A DNA stretch of 24,729 nucleotides from Acidaminococcaceae bacterium (GCA_022653215.1 JALCSJ010000009.1:1-24729); one strand, 5' to 3'. Counted from the first letter of the stretch, positions 1 through 8,373 are shown. Notes: generated by a model from the sequence alone, not told the origin. Program-made: numbers and translations.

Positions 1-1373
1 TAATGTTCGGAATGGGATTGAATCTTTCCTATAATCTACTAAGTATGGCTGTATATCAGGGTTTGGATCAGGTGTCGGGGCTGGATATAGAAGTTGACAT
101 GGAAAAAAGTCGCCGGCCGGCAAGAGATATGCTGGCAACACCTGTTAATGTCAACTTTGTTGGCAGGGCTCTTTTTAAGACAGACAAAGTCGTAAAAAAT
201 CCTCAAGATTTTAAAGAAAGAGTTTTGACGGACCAGGATAAGAAAACTCTGAAAGAAATGGGTATTGTACCCCAGCCTATTTATGCAAAACCGGGCAAAG
301 CTCAATATGATAGAGTAGTTCTTCTTGTTTTGGAGTCCGTGCATAGGGAATATCTTCATTTTTATAACCCAAAAATTCCGGCAGGAACCACGCCTTTTCT
401 AGATAAACTATTAGCCAAAACGCCTCATTTCAGTCACTACTATTCTACAGGAGTTCCTACTACGCAGGGACTGAATGCTACCTTTAGATCTCAAGTAATT
501 TATGATGAGGATTTGCCGGGCAAGAACCAGGGCTCTTTGTATAGGGCAGCTCAAGGAGCAGGATACAAGGGAATTTTTCTCAATGCTTCCAGCCGGTATT
601 ACAATAAAGAGTATCTGGAATATCCCAGACAATTTGGCATGGAAGAATATTTAGCCAAAGAAGATTTAGCGGCGGAAGGCTATACCGGTGCCAGCGGCTG
701 GGGCTTTCACAATGATGTTATGTATAAAGAAACACTGCGCCTTTTAGCAGAGCATAAGGATGACAAACTATTGTTGGTAACTAAAACTTTAGATATGCAT
801 CAGCCTTATCCTTATTATGGTATTTCCTATGAAAATATGCCTCCGGAAGTCAGAGACCAGGGAACCATTACAGTTTGTGGTATGTATTGGGTGGATAAAA
901 CACTGGAAAACTTTTTTAAGGAAGCAAAAGCACAGGGACTTATGGATAAAAGGACTTTGTTCGTTATTACTTCTGACCACAATCCTCATTCCGGGGGAGA
1001 GTATAAAACTCTGGTGGATAAAGAAATTGATAAGCGGAGTGTGGCTCCCATTCCTTTAATTTTTGTCAGCAGCAATCCAGAGCCGCTGGAAGATTTAGCA
1101 ACAGAGGATTATGCCAGTCAGGAAGATTTGGCACCGACTTTGCTTGCTCTTATGGGCGTAATAACCCCACCTGATTTTATGGGGAGAGATTTGCGCCTGC
1201 CATGGGATAAACCTTATGCTTTGGGGTATTTTGGCGGCAAGGCCTATTATTATTCAGAAGAAGAAAATATTGTAGCAGAACTGAATGAAGCGGTACCGGA
1301 TACTCCGGATAAAGATGCTTTGGCTAATTATCTTATGTATCATTACACAAAACGTCACAGAGAAAACAGTTGA
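1..1373 (+). CDS. LTA synthase-like sulfatase-fold phosphotransferase, 5' end cut by window
   Basis: The reading frame is open to the left edge, so this is the C-terminal part (at least 456 residues from an internal Met at base 3) of a larger protein. The visible part is the extracytoplasmic catalytic domain of the LtaS/MdoB-type alkaline-phosphatase superfamily. Residues are numbered from that Met. A hydrophobic strand ends in VLES with metal-ligand candidate E111. The segment GVPTTQG (150-156) holds the likely catalytic threonine (T153 or T154). SDHNPHSGGE gives D325 and H326, the usual late metal ligands. Family members move phosphoglycerol or phosphoethanolamine groups onto glycolipids or glycans outside the inner membrane; the substrate here cannot be read. 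The usual N-terminal membrane helices would lie upstream of the window. A 6-bp-arm inverted repeat follows the stop codon, then the MATE gene. Family assignment is firm, exact activity is not. Confidence 0.8.
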   Translation, partial: MFGMGLNLSYNLLSMAVYQGLDQVSGLDIEVDMEKSRRPARDMLATPVNVNFVGRALFKTDKVVKNPQDFKERVLTDQDKKTLKEMGIVPQPIYAKPGKAQYDRVVLLVLESVHREYLHFYNPKIPAGTTPFLDKLLAKTPHFSHYYSTGVPTTQGLNATFRSQVIYDEDLPGKNQGSLYRAAQGAGYKGIFLNASSRYYNKEYLEYPRQFGMEEYLAKEDLAAEGYTGASGWGFHNDVMYKETLRLLAEHKDDKLLLVTKTLDMHQPYPYYGISYENMPPEVRDQGTITVCGMYWVDKTLENFFKEAKAQGLMDKRTLFVITSDHNPHSGGEYKTLVDKEIDKRSVAPIPLIFVSSNPEPLEDLATEDYASQEDLAPTLLALMGVITPPDFMGRDLRLPWDKPYALGYFGGKAYYYSEEENIVAELNEAVPDTPDKDALANYLMYHYTKRHRENS

Positions 1374-1380
1374 ACTTTTC

Positions 1381-1398
1381 GGGCAAATAATATTGCCC
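1381..1398. repeat. perfect inverted repeat between phosphotransferase and MATE genes
   Basis: GGGCAA and TTGCCC flank a 6-base A/T spacer just after the stop of the upstream gene. No T-run follows, so it is a poor intrinsic terminator. It could be a weak 3' hairpin or an operator for the MATE gene, whose start lies 32 bases downstream. No convincing promoter was seen beside it. Confidence 0.4.
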
Positions 1399-1430
1399 AG
1401 TCGAGGAAATATATTAACCAGGAGTGAATT

Positions 1431-2774
1431 ATGATTTTTGTTGCAGATTTTCGTCCAAAAATATTAAAGATTTTACAAGTGATGATACCCATCCTAGTAA
1501 CACAGCTGGCTATTTCCGGTATGAGCTTTTTTGATATAGTTATGAGCGGCAGGGCAGGGAACAGTGACTTAGCAGGCGTGGCCATCGGCGGCAATATTTG
1601 GATGCCGGTTTTTACAGGTTTGTCCGGGGTTCTTATGGCACTGACTCCTATTGTGGCTCAACTGCGAGGGGCAGATAAAAAGCAGGAAATAGGCCAGGCT
1701 GTATTTCATGGCATGTTTCTGGCTCTGTGCCTCGGTATTATTACTATAGCAGGCGGTTATCTTCTTCTTCCCCACATTTTGGACAGAATGACGATAACAT
1801 CGGAAGTGCGCACTATTGCTGTTAATTATTTAGTTACTATGTCCGTGGGTTTTATTCCTCTTTACGGATCCATTATTTTACGCTCTTTAGTTGATACCAT
1901 GGGCTTTACAAGATTGACCATGCGTCTGGTGCTTCTTACTTTTCCGGTCAATACATTTTTTAACTATATTATGATTTTTGGTAAATTTGGTTTGCCTCGC
2001 ATGGGCGGTGCCGGGGCCGGAGCAGGAACGGCAGTGACCTGTTGGCTGCTTTTTATAGCCTTTGTCTGGGTTATCAGAAGATTAAAGGTTATGGAACCAC
2101 TCCAGCTTTTTCAGTGGTATAAGCTGGATAGCCGTAAAATCAAAGAACACCTGGCCATTGGGATTCCTATGGGCGTTGCTATTTTTTGCGAAACCAGTAT
2201 CTTTTGTGTAGTGGCATTCTTTATTGCAAATTACGGAACGGATGCCGTAGCTGCTCATCAGGCGGCCATGAGCTTATCCAATCTTCTTTATATGGTGCCA
2301 ATGAGCTTTTCCCTGGCTTTAACCATTATTGTAGGGGTTCGGGTAGGAGCTAAAGACTACCAAGGCGCCGGCAGTTATGCTATTACAGGAATTTGCGCAA
2401 ACTTAATGACTGCTTTGGGACTTTCGGTATTGCTTTTTGTGTCCAGAAAACAGATCGCAGGATTATATAGTACAGATTCGCAGATGGTAACTCTAATAAC
2501 CCAATTCCTCCTTTATGCAGTTGCTTTTCAGTTTTTTGACGGAACGGCAGCACCTATTCAGGGCATCCTTAGAGGTTACAAAGATGTTAAAGCAACGTTT
2601 TTATCTTCTTTGGTGGCCTATTGGTGTATTTCCCTGCCTACAGGTATTTTACTTGACCAAAACATGAGACAGGGTCCTTTCGGTTATTGGCAGGGTCTCA
2701 TTATCGGCATTTTCTTTTCCGCTTTATTCATGATTTTTAGGTTGCGTTATATTAGAAAAAAAGTATTAAAATAA
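1431..2774 (+). CDS. MATE family multidrug/cation antiporter (NorM-like)
   Basis: This is a 447-residue, highly hydrophobic protein with about 12 predicted membrane helices, the usual MATE size and layout of two six-helix halves. The N-terminal half has the typical early segment around PILVTQLAISGMSFFDIVMSG (about 20-41), followed by GLSGVLMALTPIVAQ and the charged loop RGADKKQEIGQ. The second half restarts near residue 239 (AIGIPMGVAIFCETS). MATE proteins export cationic drugs or metabolites across the inner membrane using Na+ or H+ gradients; substrate and coupling ion cannot be told here. The ATG is preceded by AGGAG at good spacing. The gene is followed after a short gap by the ChrA pair, which may be co-transcribed. 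Confidence 0.88.
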   Translation: MIFVADFRPKILKILQVMIPILVTQLAISGMSFFDIVMSGRAGNSDLAGVAIGGNIWMPVFTGLSGVLMALTPIVAQLRGADKKQEIGQAVFHGMFLALCLGIITIAGGYLLLPHILDRMTITSEVRTIAVNYLVTMSVGFIPLYGSIILRSLVDTMGFTRLTMRLVLLTFPVNTFFNYIMIFGKFGLPRMGGAGAGAGTAVTCWLLFIAFVWVIRRLKVMEPLQLFQWYKLDSRKIKEHLAIGIPMGVAIFCETSIFCVVAFFIANYGTDAVAAHQAAMSLSNLLYMVPMSFSLALTIIVGVRVGAKDYQGAGSYAITGICANLMTALGLSVLLFVSRKQIAGLYSTDSQMVTLITQFLLYAVAFQFFDGTAAPIQGILRGYKDVKATFLSSLVAYWCISLPTGILLDQNMRQGPFGYWQGLIIGIFFSALFMIFRLRYIRKKVLK

Positions 2775-2848
2775 TATAAATCTTGAAACTATTTACTTTG
2801 CTTTTACCTAGTGTTAAACTTAAAAATTATAGTATAAAGGAGAAGAAC

Positions 2849-3388
2849 ATGGGAGAAATCATAAAATTATTTCTGGTATTTGCCAGAATAGGAGCAGTAA
2901 CCTTTGGCGGCGGCTATGCCATGCTTCCTATTTTGCAAAGAGAAGTAGTAGAAAAGTATCATTGGGCTACTAATGACGAATTAACGGACTATTATGCGGT
3001 TGGCCAATGTACCCCCGGCGTTATAGCCGTAAATACAGCAACTTTTGTGGGTTCTAAGATAAAAGGCATTCCCGGTGGCATCTCTGCTACCTTGGGCGTG
3101 GTTTCTCCTTCTATAGTTATTATCACGATTATTGCTGCTTTTTTGAGTAATTTTGCGGAACTGGCAGTGGTGAAAAACGCTTTTGCCGGTATTCGTGTCT
3201 GCGTATGTGTCCTGATTTTTAACGCAGTTTGGAAACTCCTTAAAGGTGCCGTAATTGATAAGTTGACTTTTATTATCTTTCTGGTGGTACTCTTGCTTAG
3301 TTCCTTCACAGATGCGGCTCCGGCTAATTTGGTAGTAGCGGCCGGTATTGTGGGACTTGCCGCCAAGAAAATAGGAGGTGCTCTCTAA
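2849..3388 (+). CDS. ChrA-type (short) transporter, first half
   Basis: A 179-residue membrane protein of the short-chain chromate transporter family. The N-terminal signature FGGGYAMLPILQREVVEK and the segment GQCTPGVIAVNTATFVG are the conserved ChrA half-domain motifs. Four to six hydrophobic segments follow. I chose the ATG at 2849 because AAAGGAGAAG sits directly upstream at good spacing; an in-frame TTG at 2783 would add 22 residues but has no ribosome binding site. The stop codon overlaps the next start by one base (TAATG), so the two halves are translationally coupled. In the family such paired half-size proteins act together as the equivalent of one full-length ChrA. Real substrate (chromate, sulfate or another anion) is not shown by sequence. 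Confidence 0.87.
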   Translation: MGEIIKLFLVFARIGAVTFGGGYAMLPILQREVVEKYHWATNDELTDYYAVGQCTPGVIAVNTATFVGSKIKGIPGGISATLGVVSPSIVIITIIAAFLSNFAELAVVKNAFAGIRVCVCVLIFNAVWKLLKGAVIDKLTFIIFLVVLLLSSFTDAAPANLVVAAGIVGLAAKKIGGAL

Positions 3389-3957
3389 TGGACCTCTATT
3401 TAAAATTGTTCTTGGAGTTTGCTAAAACAGGACTTTTTGCTATTGGGGGCGGTATGGCCACCATTCCTTTCCTGACCAAAATGAGTGACGAAACCGGTTG
3501 GTTTACTCATATGGAACTCCTTAATATGATTGCTGTTTCAGAATCTACACCCGGGCCTATTGGGGTTAATATGGCCAGTTATGTGGGCTATCACTTGGCG
3601 GGAATCAGCGGCAGCATTGTTGCTACCGTAGGTTTGGTTTTCCCTTCTTTGATTATTATTCTTATTGTTGCTCAGTTTTTAAAGCGGTTCGGAGACAGTC
3701 CTATAGTAAAGGCTGTTATGTATGGACTGCGGGCTGCTTCTGCCGGATTGATTGCCGCAGCAGGTATTTCTGTAGCCAAAGTCACTCTTTTTAATGTTAA
3801 GGCTTTGGGAACCGGAAATTGGGGGGGATTCCTTAATATTAAAGCCATTATTTTAGCTGTTATTTTGTTCTATTTGACCAAAAAGTATAAAAAGGTGCAT
3901 CCTGTGGCATTTTTAGCGGCTTCTGCTATAATAGGAGTGGTGTTTAATTTTGCTTAG
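3388..3957 (+). CDS. ChrA-type (short) transporter, second half
   Basis: A 189-residue partner of the preceding protein, with the same half-domain motifs: FAIGGGMATIPFLTKM near residue 17 and ESTPGPIGVNMASYVG near residue 52. It contains about five to six membrane segments. The start overlaps the stop of the first half by one base, and its AGGAGG ribosome binding site lies inside the upstream coding end. Two consecutive, divergent half-length ChrA genes are the standard arrangement for the short-chain branch, whose members probably form heterodimers. Expression is probably as a unit with the gene before it and ends at the hairpin near 4013-4053. Confidence 0.87.
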   Translation: MDLYLKLFLEFAKTGLFAIGGGMATIPFLTKMSDETGWFTHMELLNMIAVSESTPGPIGVNMASYVGYHLAGISGSIVATVGLVFPSLIIILIVAQFLKRFGDSPIVKAVMYGLRAASAGLIAAAGISVAKVTLFNVKALGTGNWGGFLNIKAIILAVILFYLTKKYKKVHPVAFLAASAIIGVVFNFA

Positions 3958-4012
3958 CAATAGTTTTGGATATGTGATGCAACATGGTGAAAACTAGCAG
4001 CAGACTGTCAGT

Positions 4013-4058
4013 AAGCACGTCAACGAGTATGTTTTCGGGGTCGTGCTTTTTGCGTTTT
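4013..4058 (+). terminator. putative rho-independent terminator after the ChrA pair
   Basis: AAGCACG (4013-4019) pairs with CGTGCTT (4042-4048) across a 22-base loop that may form a smaller CGAG/TTCG stem. T-rich sequence (TTTTTGCGTTTTT) follows. The long loop makes it weaker than a classic terminator, but it sits between two units and upstream of a good promoter. Confidence 0.5.
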
Positions 4059-4087
4059 TGCATAACACGTTCATTTTGGAACACTTA

Positions 4088-4116
4088 TTGTAGAATTAGT
4101 GCTTTTGTAATATAAT
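4088..4116 (+). promoter_or_regulatory. sigma-70/A type promoter for the wecA-like gene
   Basis: TTGTAG (4088-4093) and TATAAT (4111-4116) are separated by 17 bases. The GTG start of the next gene is about 64 bases downstream of the -10 box. The rest of the 222-base gap between 3958 and 4179 holds the hairpin noted above and no coding region that I can support. Confidence 0.62.
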
Positions 4117-4179
4117 ATAGTGATAGCTTGAAAAGTTATGTAAAGAATTAGAGCGGCTTGTCCGCAGGAAGGTTTTGCA

Positions 4180-5190
4180 GTGCGATCATATTTACTGGCA
4201 TTTGCCATTGGATTAATTTTAAGTTGGGTGTTGACACCCTATGTAAAGAAACTGGCTTTCCGCTTAGGAGCAGTTGATAAACCTAATGCCAGGAAAGTTC
4301 ATCATACGATTATGGCGCGGTTAGGCGGTCTTGCCATTTATTTAGGTTTTATGGCCGGGGCTATTACATGTATGCAGTTAACTAAAGATGTGGTAGGAAT
4401 CCTGGTAGGCGGTACCATTATTACTCTTGTGGGTATTGCTGACGATATTTTCCAGCTTACTGCCAAGGCTAAGCTTTTGGGTCAGATTGTGGCGGCTCTT
4501 GTGCTGGTGGGCTTTGGCGTACGCATCGAATGGCTTAATAACCCATTTGGTGGTTATTTCTATTTGGATTATTTATCCATACCATTTACTGTATTTTGGG
4601 TAGTGAGTTTTACTAATGTGGTTAACCTGATGGATGGCTTAGATGGCTTGGCGGCTGGAGTCAGCGCTATTGCTTCGGTTACGATTATCCTGGTGGCTCT
4701 CCAACAGGGACTCTATCCGGTGGCTGTCATTACAGCGGCTTTAGCCGGAGCTACTTTAGGTTTTGTCCGCTATAATTTTAATCCTGCCACAATTTTTATG
4801 GGTGACACAGGAAGCTTGTTTTTAGGTTATATGCTGGCAGCTATTTCCATTTATGGTGCAGTGAAAAGTGCTGCTACCATTGCTCTTATTGTTCCGGCCA
4901 TTGCCTTGGGTCTGCCCATCATGGACACAGCCTTTGCCATTGCCAGACGTTATCTCAACGGCAAACCGATTTTTCAGCCGGATAAAGGGCATATTCATCA
5001 CAGACTTTTAGCTATGGGATTTTCCCAGCGCCAGGCAGTAATTTTTATGTATCTTATCAGTGCAGGTTTGTGTTTGAGTGCGGTGCTTTTAACAGAAATG
5101 GAAGGAATTTATGCAGTTATCCTTCTGATAGTGATTTTAGTGGCGATTTTTATTGGAGCCAAAAAAATAGGTATTTTAAAGGAAAGATAG
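4180..5190 (+). CDS. undecaprenyl-phosphate HexNAc-1-phosphate transferase (WecA/TagO type)
   Basis: A 336-residue polytopic membrane protein of the MraY/WecA/TagO family. It transfers a sugar-1-phosphate, most often GlcNAc-1-phosphate, from the UDP-sugar to undecaprenyl phosphate on the cytoplasmic face of the inner membrane, starting a surface glycan. Motifs seen in order: the early HHTIMARLGG segment, the DD pair D88-D89, NLMDGLDGLAAG (D152 and nearby), GDTGSLFLGY (D209), and the late HIHHRLL loop (271-277), which marks the polyprenyl-phosphate HexNAc branch rather than MraY. The start is GTG, with AGGAAGG seven bases upstream. UDP-GlcNAc 2-epimerase follows 19 bases later, which suits synthesis of a GlcNAc/ManNAc-containing polymer. 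The symbol is left open because wecA and tagO cannot be separated here. Confidence 0.9.
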   Translation: MRSYLLAFAIGLILSWVLTPYVKKLAFRLGAVDKPNARKVHHTIMARLGGLAIYLGFMAGAITCMQLTKDVVGILVGGTIITLVGIADDIFQLTAKAKLLGQIVAALVLVGFGVRIEWLNNPFGGYFYLDYLSIPFTVFWVVSFTNVVNLMDGLDGLAAGVSAIASVTIILVALQQGLYPVAVITAALAGATLGFVRYNFNPATIFMGDTGSLFLGYMLAAISIYGAVKSAATIALIVPAIALGLPIMDTAFAIARRYLNGKPIFQPDKGHIHHRLLAMGFSQRQAVIFMYLISAGLCLSAVLLTEMEGIYAVILLIVILVAIFIGAKKIGILKER

Positions 5191-5209
5191 AGAAACAGAG
5201 GCGTACATT

Positions 5210-6379
5210 ATGGAAAAGTTAAAAGTAATGACAATATTTGGCACACGTCCTGAAGCGATTAAAATGTGCCCGGTTATTTTGGAAATGCAAAAATTTCCTG
5301 AGTATATTCAGCCTATTGTGGCGGTAACAGCTCAGCACAGGGAAATGCTGGATCAGGTAATGAACCTGTTCCGGATTAAACCTGACTATGACCTGAATAT
5401 TATGACTGCAGGACAAACCCTTTTTGACATTACAGAAAGAGCTCTTCATGGTCTCCATGAAGTTTTGGAGGAATGCAAACCTGATATTGTCCTGGTTCAT
5501 GGTGATACCACGACCACTTTTGTCGGTGCTTTGGCTGCTTTTTATATGCAGATTCCTGTTGGTCATGTAGAAGCCGGTCTGCGTACAGGCAATAAGTATT
5601 CACCTTATCCGGAAGAAATGAACCGAACACTGACAGGTTCTTTGGCTGACTATAACTTCTCACCTACCACCACGGCTCGGGATAATCTGCTGCGGGAAAA
5701 TGTGAAAGAAGATACAATTTATGTAACAGGTAATACGGTTATTGATGCTCTTCAAGCCACGGTAAAAAAAGATTACAAATTTGATAATCCGGGTTTGGAA
5801 AAGGCACTGAACGGCAACAATAAATTAATACTTATGACTACTCATCGCCGGGAAAATTTGGGGGCACCTATGCGTCAGGTTTACCGTGCTTTACGGGAAG
5901 TCCTGACTGACCATCAAGATGTAGAAGCTATCTTTCCCATGCACAAAAATCCTGAAGTGCGGAAAGTTGCAGAAGCGGTTTTAGGTGGCATGGACAGAGT
6001 TCATTTAATTGAACCGATGGATTATGCTCCCTTCGCTAACTTAATGGCCAAAGTAGATATAGTTCTTACTGATTCCGGCGGGATTCAGGAAGAGGCTCCT
6101 GCTTTAGGAAAACCGGTTTTGGTATTACGCAATACCACTGAACGGCCTGAGGCTGTTACGGCCGGTACAGTTAAATTAATAGGTACAGGCAAAGAAGATG
6201 TTTTTGCTGCTACCACAAGACTGTTAGTCGATGAAAAGTATTATAAATCTATGGCAGAAGCAGTAAACCCTTATGGTGACGGTAAAGCGGCTCAGCGTAT
6301 TGTTAATATTTTGCTTACCACTCACGGTTATCCTGTAGAGCCCATGGACGAATTTACAGGAGAAAAAAACAAAAAATAA
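5210..6379 (+). CDS. wecB: UDP-N-acetylglucosamine 2-epimerase (non-hydrolysing)
   Basis: A 389-residue cytoplasmic enzyme of the WecB/MnaA family, GT-B fold, which interconverts UDP-GlcNAc and UDP-ManNAc. Motifs: FGTRPEAIKM (10-19), HGDTTTTF with D99, VEAGLRTGNKYSPYPEEMNR around 120, GNTVIDALQ, TTHRREN, and TDSGGIQEEAP with the 287-294 core. Length is typical. The start has AGAGG nine bases upstream. It follows the lipid-carrier transferase gene by 19 bases and is probably in its transcript; the ATP synthase genes follow only 50 bases later with no evident terminator between, so some read-through into atp is possible. In other Firmicutes a wecB/mnaA gene is also found just upstream of atpI, which supports vertical inheritance of this order. 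Confidence 0.93.
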   Translation: MEKLKVMTIFGTRPEAIKMCPVILEMQKFPEYIQPIVAVTAQHREMLDQVMNLFRIKPDYDLNIMTAGQTLFDITERALHGLHEVLEECKPDIVLVHGDTTTTFVGALAAFYMQIPVGHVEAGLRTGNKYSPYPEEMNRTLTGSLADYNFSPTTTARDNLLRENVKEDTIYVTGNTVIDALQATVKKDYKFDNPGLEKALNGNNKLILMTTHRRENLGAPMRQVYRALREVLTDHQDVEAIFPMHKNPEVRKVAEAVLGGMDRVHLIEPMDYAPFANLMAKVDIVLTDSGGIQEEAPALGKPVLVLRNTTERPEAVTAGTVKLIGTGKEDVFAATTRLLVDEKYYKSMAEAVNPYGDGKAAQRIVNILLTTHGYPVEPMDEFTGEKNKK

Positions 6380-6429
6380 TTGTTTCCTACTAACCAAAGC
6401 ATAATCAGAATATATCCAGTGAGGAAATT

Positions 6430-6816
6430 ATGGTAGTCAGACAAGAAAATGTCGAAAATAATGCTAAGAAGATATTTATTAGACAGTTAATTGCTGGCAC
6501 AATTTTTTGCCTGCTAGGCATGCTTTGGCATAGAAATTATTTTATTCCTATGGCAATAGGAGCTTTGGCAGGCTTTTCTGACGCTTTTTTCTTTCTTAAG
6601 GCCATTGTTACAGGCATGCCCAAGAGTCCCCAAAAAGCCCGACGGGGTATGCGTATTAGCATGTTGTACCGCTTGGGTTCTATGGTACTGATGGTCCTTT
6701 TGTTAAAAGCATTGAACGGAAATATTCTGCCGGCCTTGTTTTGTTATTTGTTTTTGCATCTGGCGCTAATGTTTAATATGGCGCTGTTTTCCAAAAAAAA
6801 TAAAGAGCTTATGTGA
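6430..6816 (+). CDS. atpI: ATP synthase protein I (AtpI-like)
   Basis: A 128-residue protein with four hydrophobic segments, placed directly before atpB. The position, length and pattern match AtpI, a membrane protein thought to help assemble the c-ring or handle Mg2+. Sequence conservation in this family is low, so the call leans on context. A GAGG ribosome binding site precedes the ATG. The gene ends 13 bases before atpB, and AAGGAG for atpB overlaps the end of this gene. It begins the apparent atp transcript, although no clear promoter was found in the 50 bases before it. Confidence 0.75.
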   Translation: MVVRQENVENNAKKIFIRQLIAGTIFCLLGMLWHRNYFIPMAIGALAGFSDAFFFLKAIVTGMPKSPQKARRGMRISMLYRLGSMVLMVLLLKALNGNILPALFCYLFLHLALMFNMALFSKKNKELM

Positions 6817-6829
6817 AGGAGCTGATAAT

Positions 6830-7534
6830 ATGGGAATAGCGGAAGCTGCGTCTTCAGGAGGAGTCCTGGAATATATGCCTAAAGAAATTTATCCGGGCAT
6901 AGTTATTAATATGCAGACTCTTTATATGTCCTGGCTGACTATGGCTATTGTGGCTATTATAGTTTTTGCCGCTACCAGAAATATCAAAGAGATACCCAGT
7001 GGTATACAGAATTTAGTGGAAATGTTTGTGGAATGGTTAAACGGCCTTATGGATAACAATATGGGCGTAGCAGGCAGACGTATTGCTGCACCATTTGTTA
7101 TTACTTTGTTTTTATATCTTTTCGTAGGTAACGAAATAGGTATGCTGCCGCAAATAGGCGTGCACCTTTCTTCTCCTACCAATGATGTGAATGTGCCTTT
7201 GGCCTTAGCGTTAATGGTTTCCGTAACAGTTTATATTTACGGGGTTGCCCAAAAAGGTCTGATTTATTTCAAACATCTGATAGAGCCTTTTGCTATTATG
7301 TTGCCTCTGAATATTCTGGAGGAAGTTGCCAAGCCTGTTACCATGGCTTTACGTTTATTTGGTAATATTCTGGCAGGAGAAATTTTGTTAGAGGTGCTTT
7401 ATAAACTGGTTCCTTTTTTGGTTCCTAATGTTTGGATTGGCTTTAGTTTAGTTATTGGTTTCTTACAAGCTTTTATTTTCACTATGTTGACGGTTATTGC
7501 CATTGCCCCGGCTTTTCGCTCGGAACAGAAATAA
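6830..7534 (+). CDS. atpB: F0F1 ATP synthase subunit a
   Basis: A 234-residue integral membrane protein that forms the ion half-channels beside the c-ring. The hallmark segment MALRLFGNILAGEILLEVL contains the essential arginine, R175 here, and the final helix QAFIFTMLTVIAIAPAF is typical. Hydrophobic segments cover most of the protein, with the expected N-terminal MPKEIYPGIVINMQTLYMSW region. AAGGAG lies eight bases before the ATG. The shorter length is usual for Firmicutes a-subunits. Next in order is atpE, after a 60-base gap with an A/T palindrome. Confidence 0.96.
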   Translation: MGIAEAASSGGVLEYMPKEIYPGIVINMQTLYMSWLTMAIVAIIVFAATRNIKEIPSGIQNLVEMFVEWLNGLMDNNMGVAGRRIAAPFVITLFLYLFVGNEIGMLPQIGVHLSSPTNDVNVPLALALMVSVTVYIYGVAQKGLIYFKHLIEPFAIMLPLNILEEVAKPVTMALRLFGNILAGEILLEVLYKLVPFLVPNVWIGFSLVIGFLQAFIFTMLTVIAIAPAFRSEQK

Positions 7535-7541
7535 TAGCAAC

Positions 7542-7558
7542 ATAATTTTAAAAATTAT
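7542..7558. repeat. A/T-rich perfect palindrome before atpE
   Basis: ATAATTTT, one A, then AAAATTAT. It lies in the atpB-atpE gap, 36 bases before the atpE start. Possibilities are an RNA-processing or translation-enhancing element for the c-subunit, which is needed in many copies per enzyme, or chance in A/T-rich DNA. Confidence 0.4.
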
Positions 7559-7594
7559 AGGCAGGAATAAAAAACGAAAGGCAGGTAAGTTAAA

Positions 7595-7849
7595 ATGGAA
7601 AATACTTATATCATAATTGCGTCAATTATAGGAGCAGCCATTATAGGAGTAGGTGCTTCTTTGGCAGCGGCTCATGGCGATTCCGCAGTTGCTTCTAAAG
7701 CTTTGGAATGTATGGCTCGTCAGCCTGAACAGGCTCGTAACTTTCAGATCAACATGATGATTGGTATTGGCTTGGTTGAATCAATCCCTATTATTGCATC
7801 TGTTATTGCAATAGTACTGATCTTTGCCAATCCTTTTGTAACTAAATAA
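7595..7849 (+). CDS. atpE: F0F1 ATP synthase subunit c
   Basis: An 84-residue two-helix hairpin protein forming the rotor ring. The polar loop ARQPEQ (41-46) is the canonical RQP loop. The ion-carrying carboxylate is E62 in GLVESIPII. Helix 1 is rich in small residues (GVGASLAAAHGDSAVAS, 18-34), with Ala and Ser at several places where a Gly repeat is more common. By alignment with Na+-binding rings, E62 and S63 match the Na+ site, but the usual helix-1 Gln is D29, the usual Thr is I64 and the Tyr is I67; P65 is also present. The coupling ion is therefore not decided by sequence, with H+ somewhat favoured. AAAGGCAGG lies upstream of the ATG. Confidence 0.96.
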   Translation: MENTYIIIASIIGAAIIGVGASLAAAHGDSAVASKALECMARQPEQARNFQINMMIGIGLVESIPIIASVIAIVLIFANPFVTK

Positions 7850-7881
7850 TTATTGATGCTCAAGAGGGAAGGTTAAAGAAT

Positions 7882-8373
7882 ATGGTTAGTTTGAATTTTA
7901 CGTTAATTGCCCAGGTAGTTAATTTCATAATTCTTTTAGTGATTTTGGCTAAGTTTGCTTATAAACCTTTACTTAAGGCTTTGGATGACAGACGTGCCAA
8001 GATTATTGATGATATGGATTCCGCAGAGCAGACTCGTCTGGATGCAGAAGCATTGAAGAAAGAATATACTAAGCAACTGGCTAATGCCAAAAAAGAAGCA
8101 AGTGAAATCATCGACAAGGCAAACAAAAGTGCCCAGACCATGCATGAAACTATGCTTCAAGAAGTGCAAAAAGACAAAGAAAATATTATGGCGGCAGCCA
8201 AGGAACAAATTGAACAGGAAAGAACTCAAGCTTTGCAGGATGTGAGAGGCGAAGTGATTGCTTTAAGTACACAAATAGCCGGTAAACTAATGAGACAGCA
8301 ACTGGATTCTGCAGAGAATCGTGCAGCTATTGAAAAACTAACAGATGAAGCTCTTACGCAAAAGCAAGCATAA
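7882..8373 (+). CDS. atpF: F0F1 ATP synthase subunit b
   Basis: A 163-residue peripheral stalk subunit: one N-terminal membrane helix (about 5-25, LIAQVVNFIILLVILAKF) followed by a long charged helix that dimerises as a right-handed coiled coil. The joint segment KPLLKALDDRRAKI (28-41) is standard. Length is ordinary, and I see no delta-like domain fused at its C-terminus, unlike the b-delta fusion of mycobacteria. This matters because the next gene should be atpH and is not; only 45 bases separate atpF from the delta-alpha fusion gene. The C-terminus would be expected to bind the delta C-terminal domain that is now attached to alpha. Confidence 0.95.
   Translation: MVSLNFTLIAQVVNFIILLVILAKFAYKPLLKALDDRRAKIIDDMDSAEQTRLDAEALKKEYTKQLANAKKEASEIIDKANKSAQTMHETMLQEVQKDKENIMAAAKEQIEQERTQALQDVRGEVIALSTQIAGKLMRQQLDSAENRAAIEKLTDEALTQKQA

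Noticed and set aside
2992..3366. Minus-strand open frame (124 codons) opposite the first ChrA half
   Set aside because: Its Ala/Thr/Lys-rich composition is that expected from the reverse of a membrane-protein gene, with no independent signals.
6380..6429. Promoter directly before atpI
   Set aside because: TTGTTT and CATAAT are present, but the 14-base spacing is too short to support a call.
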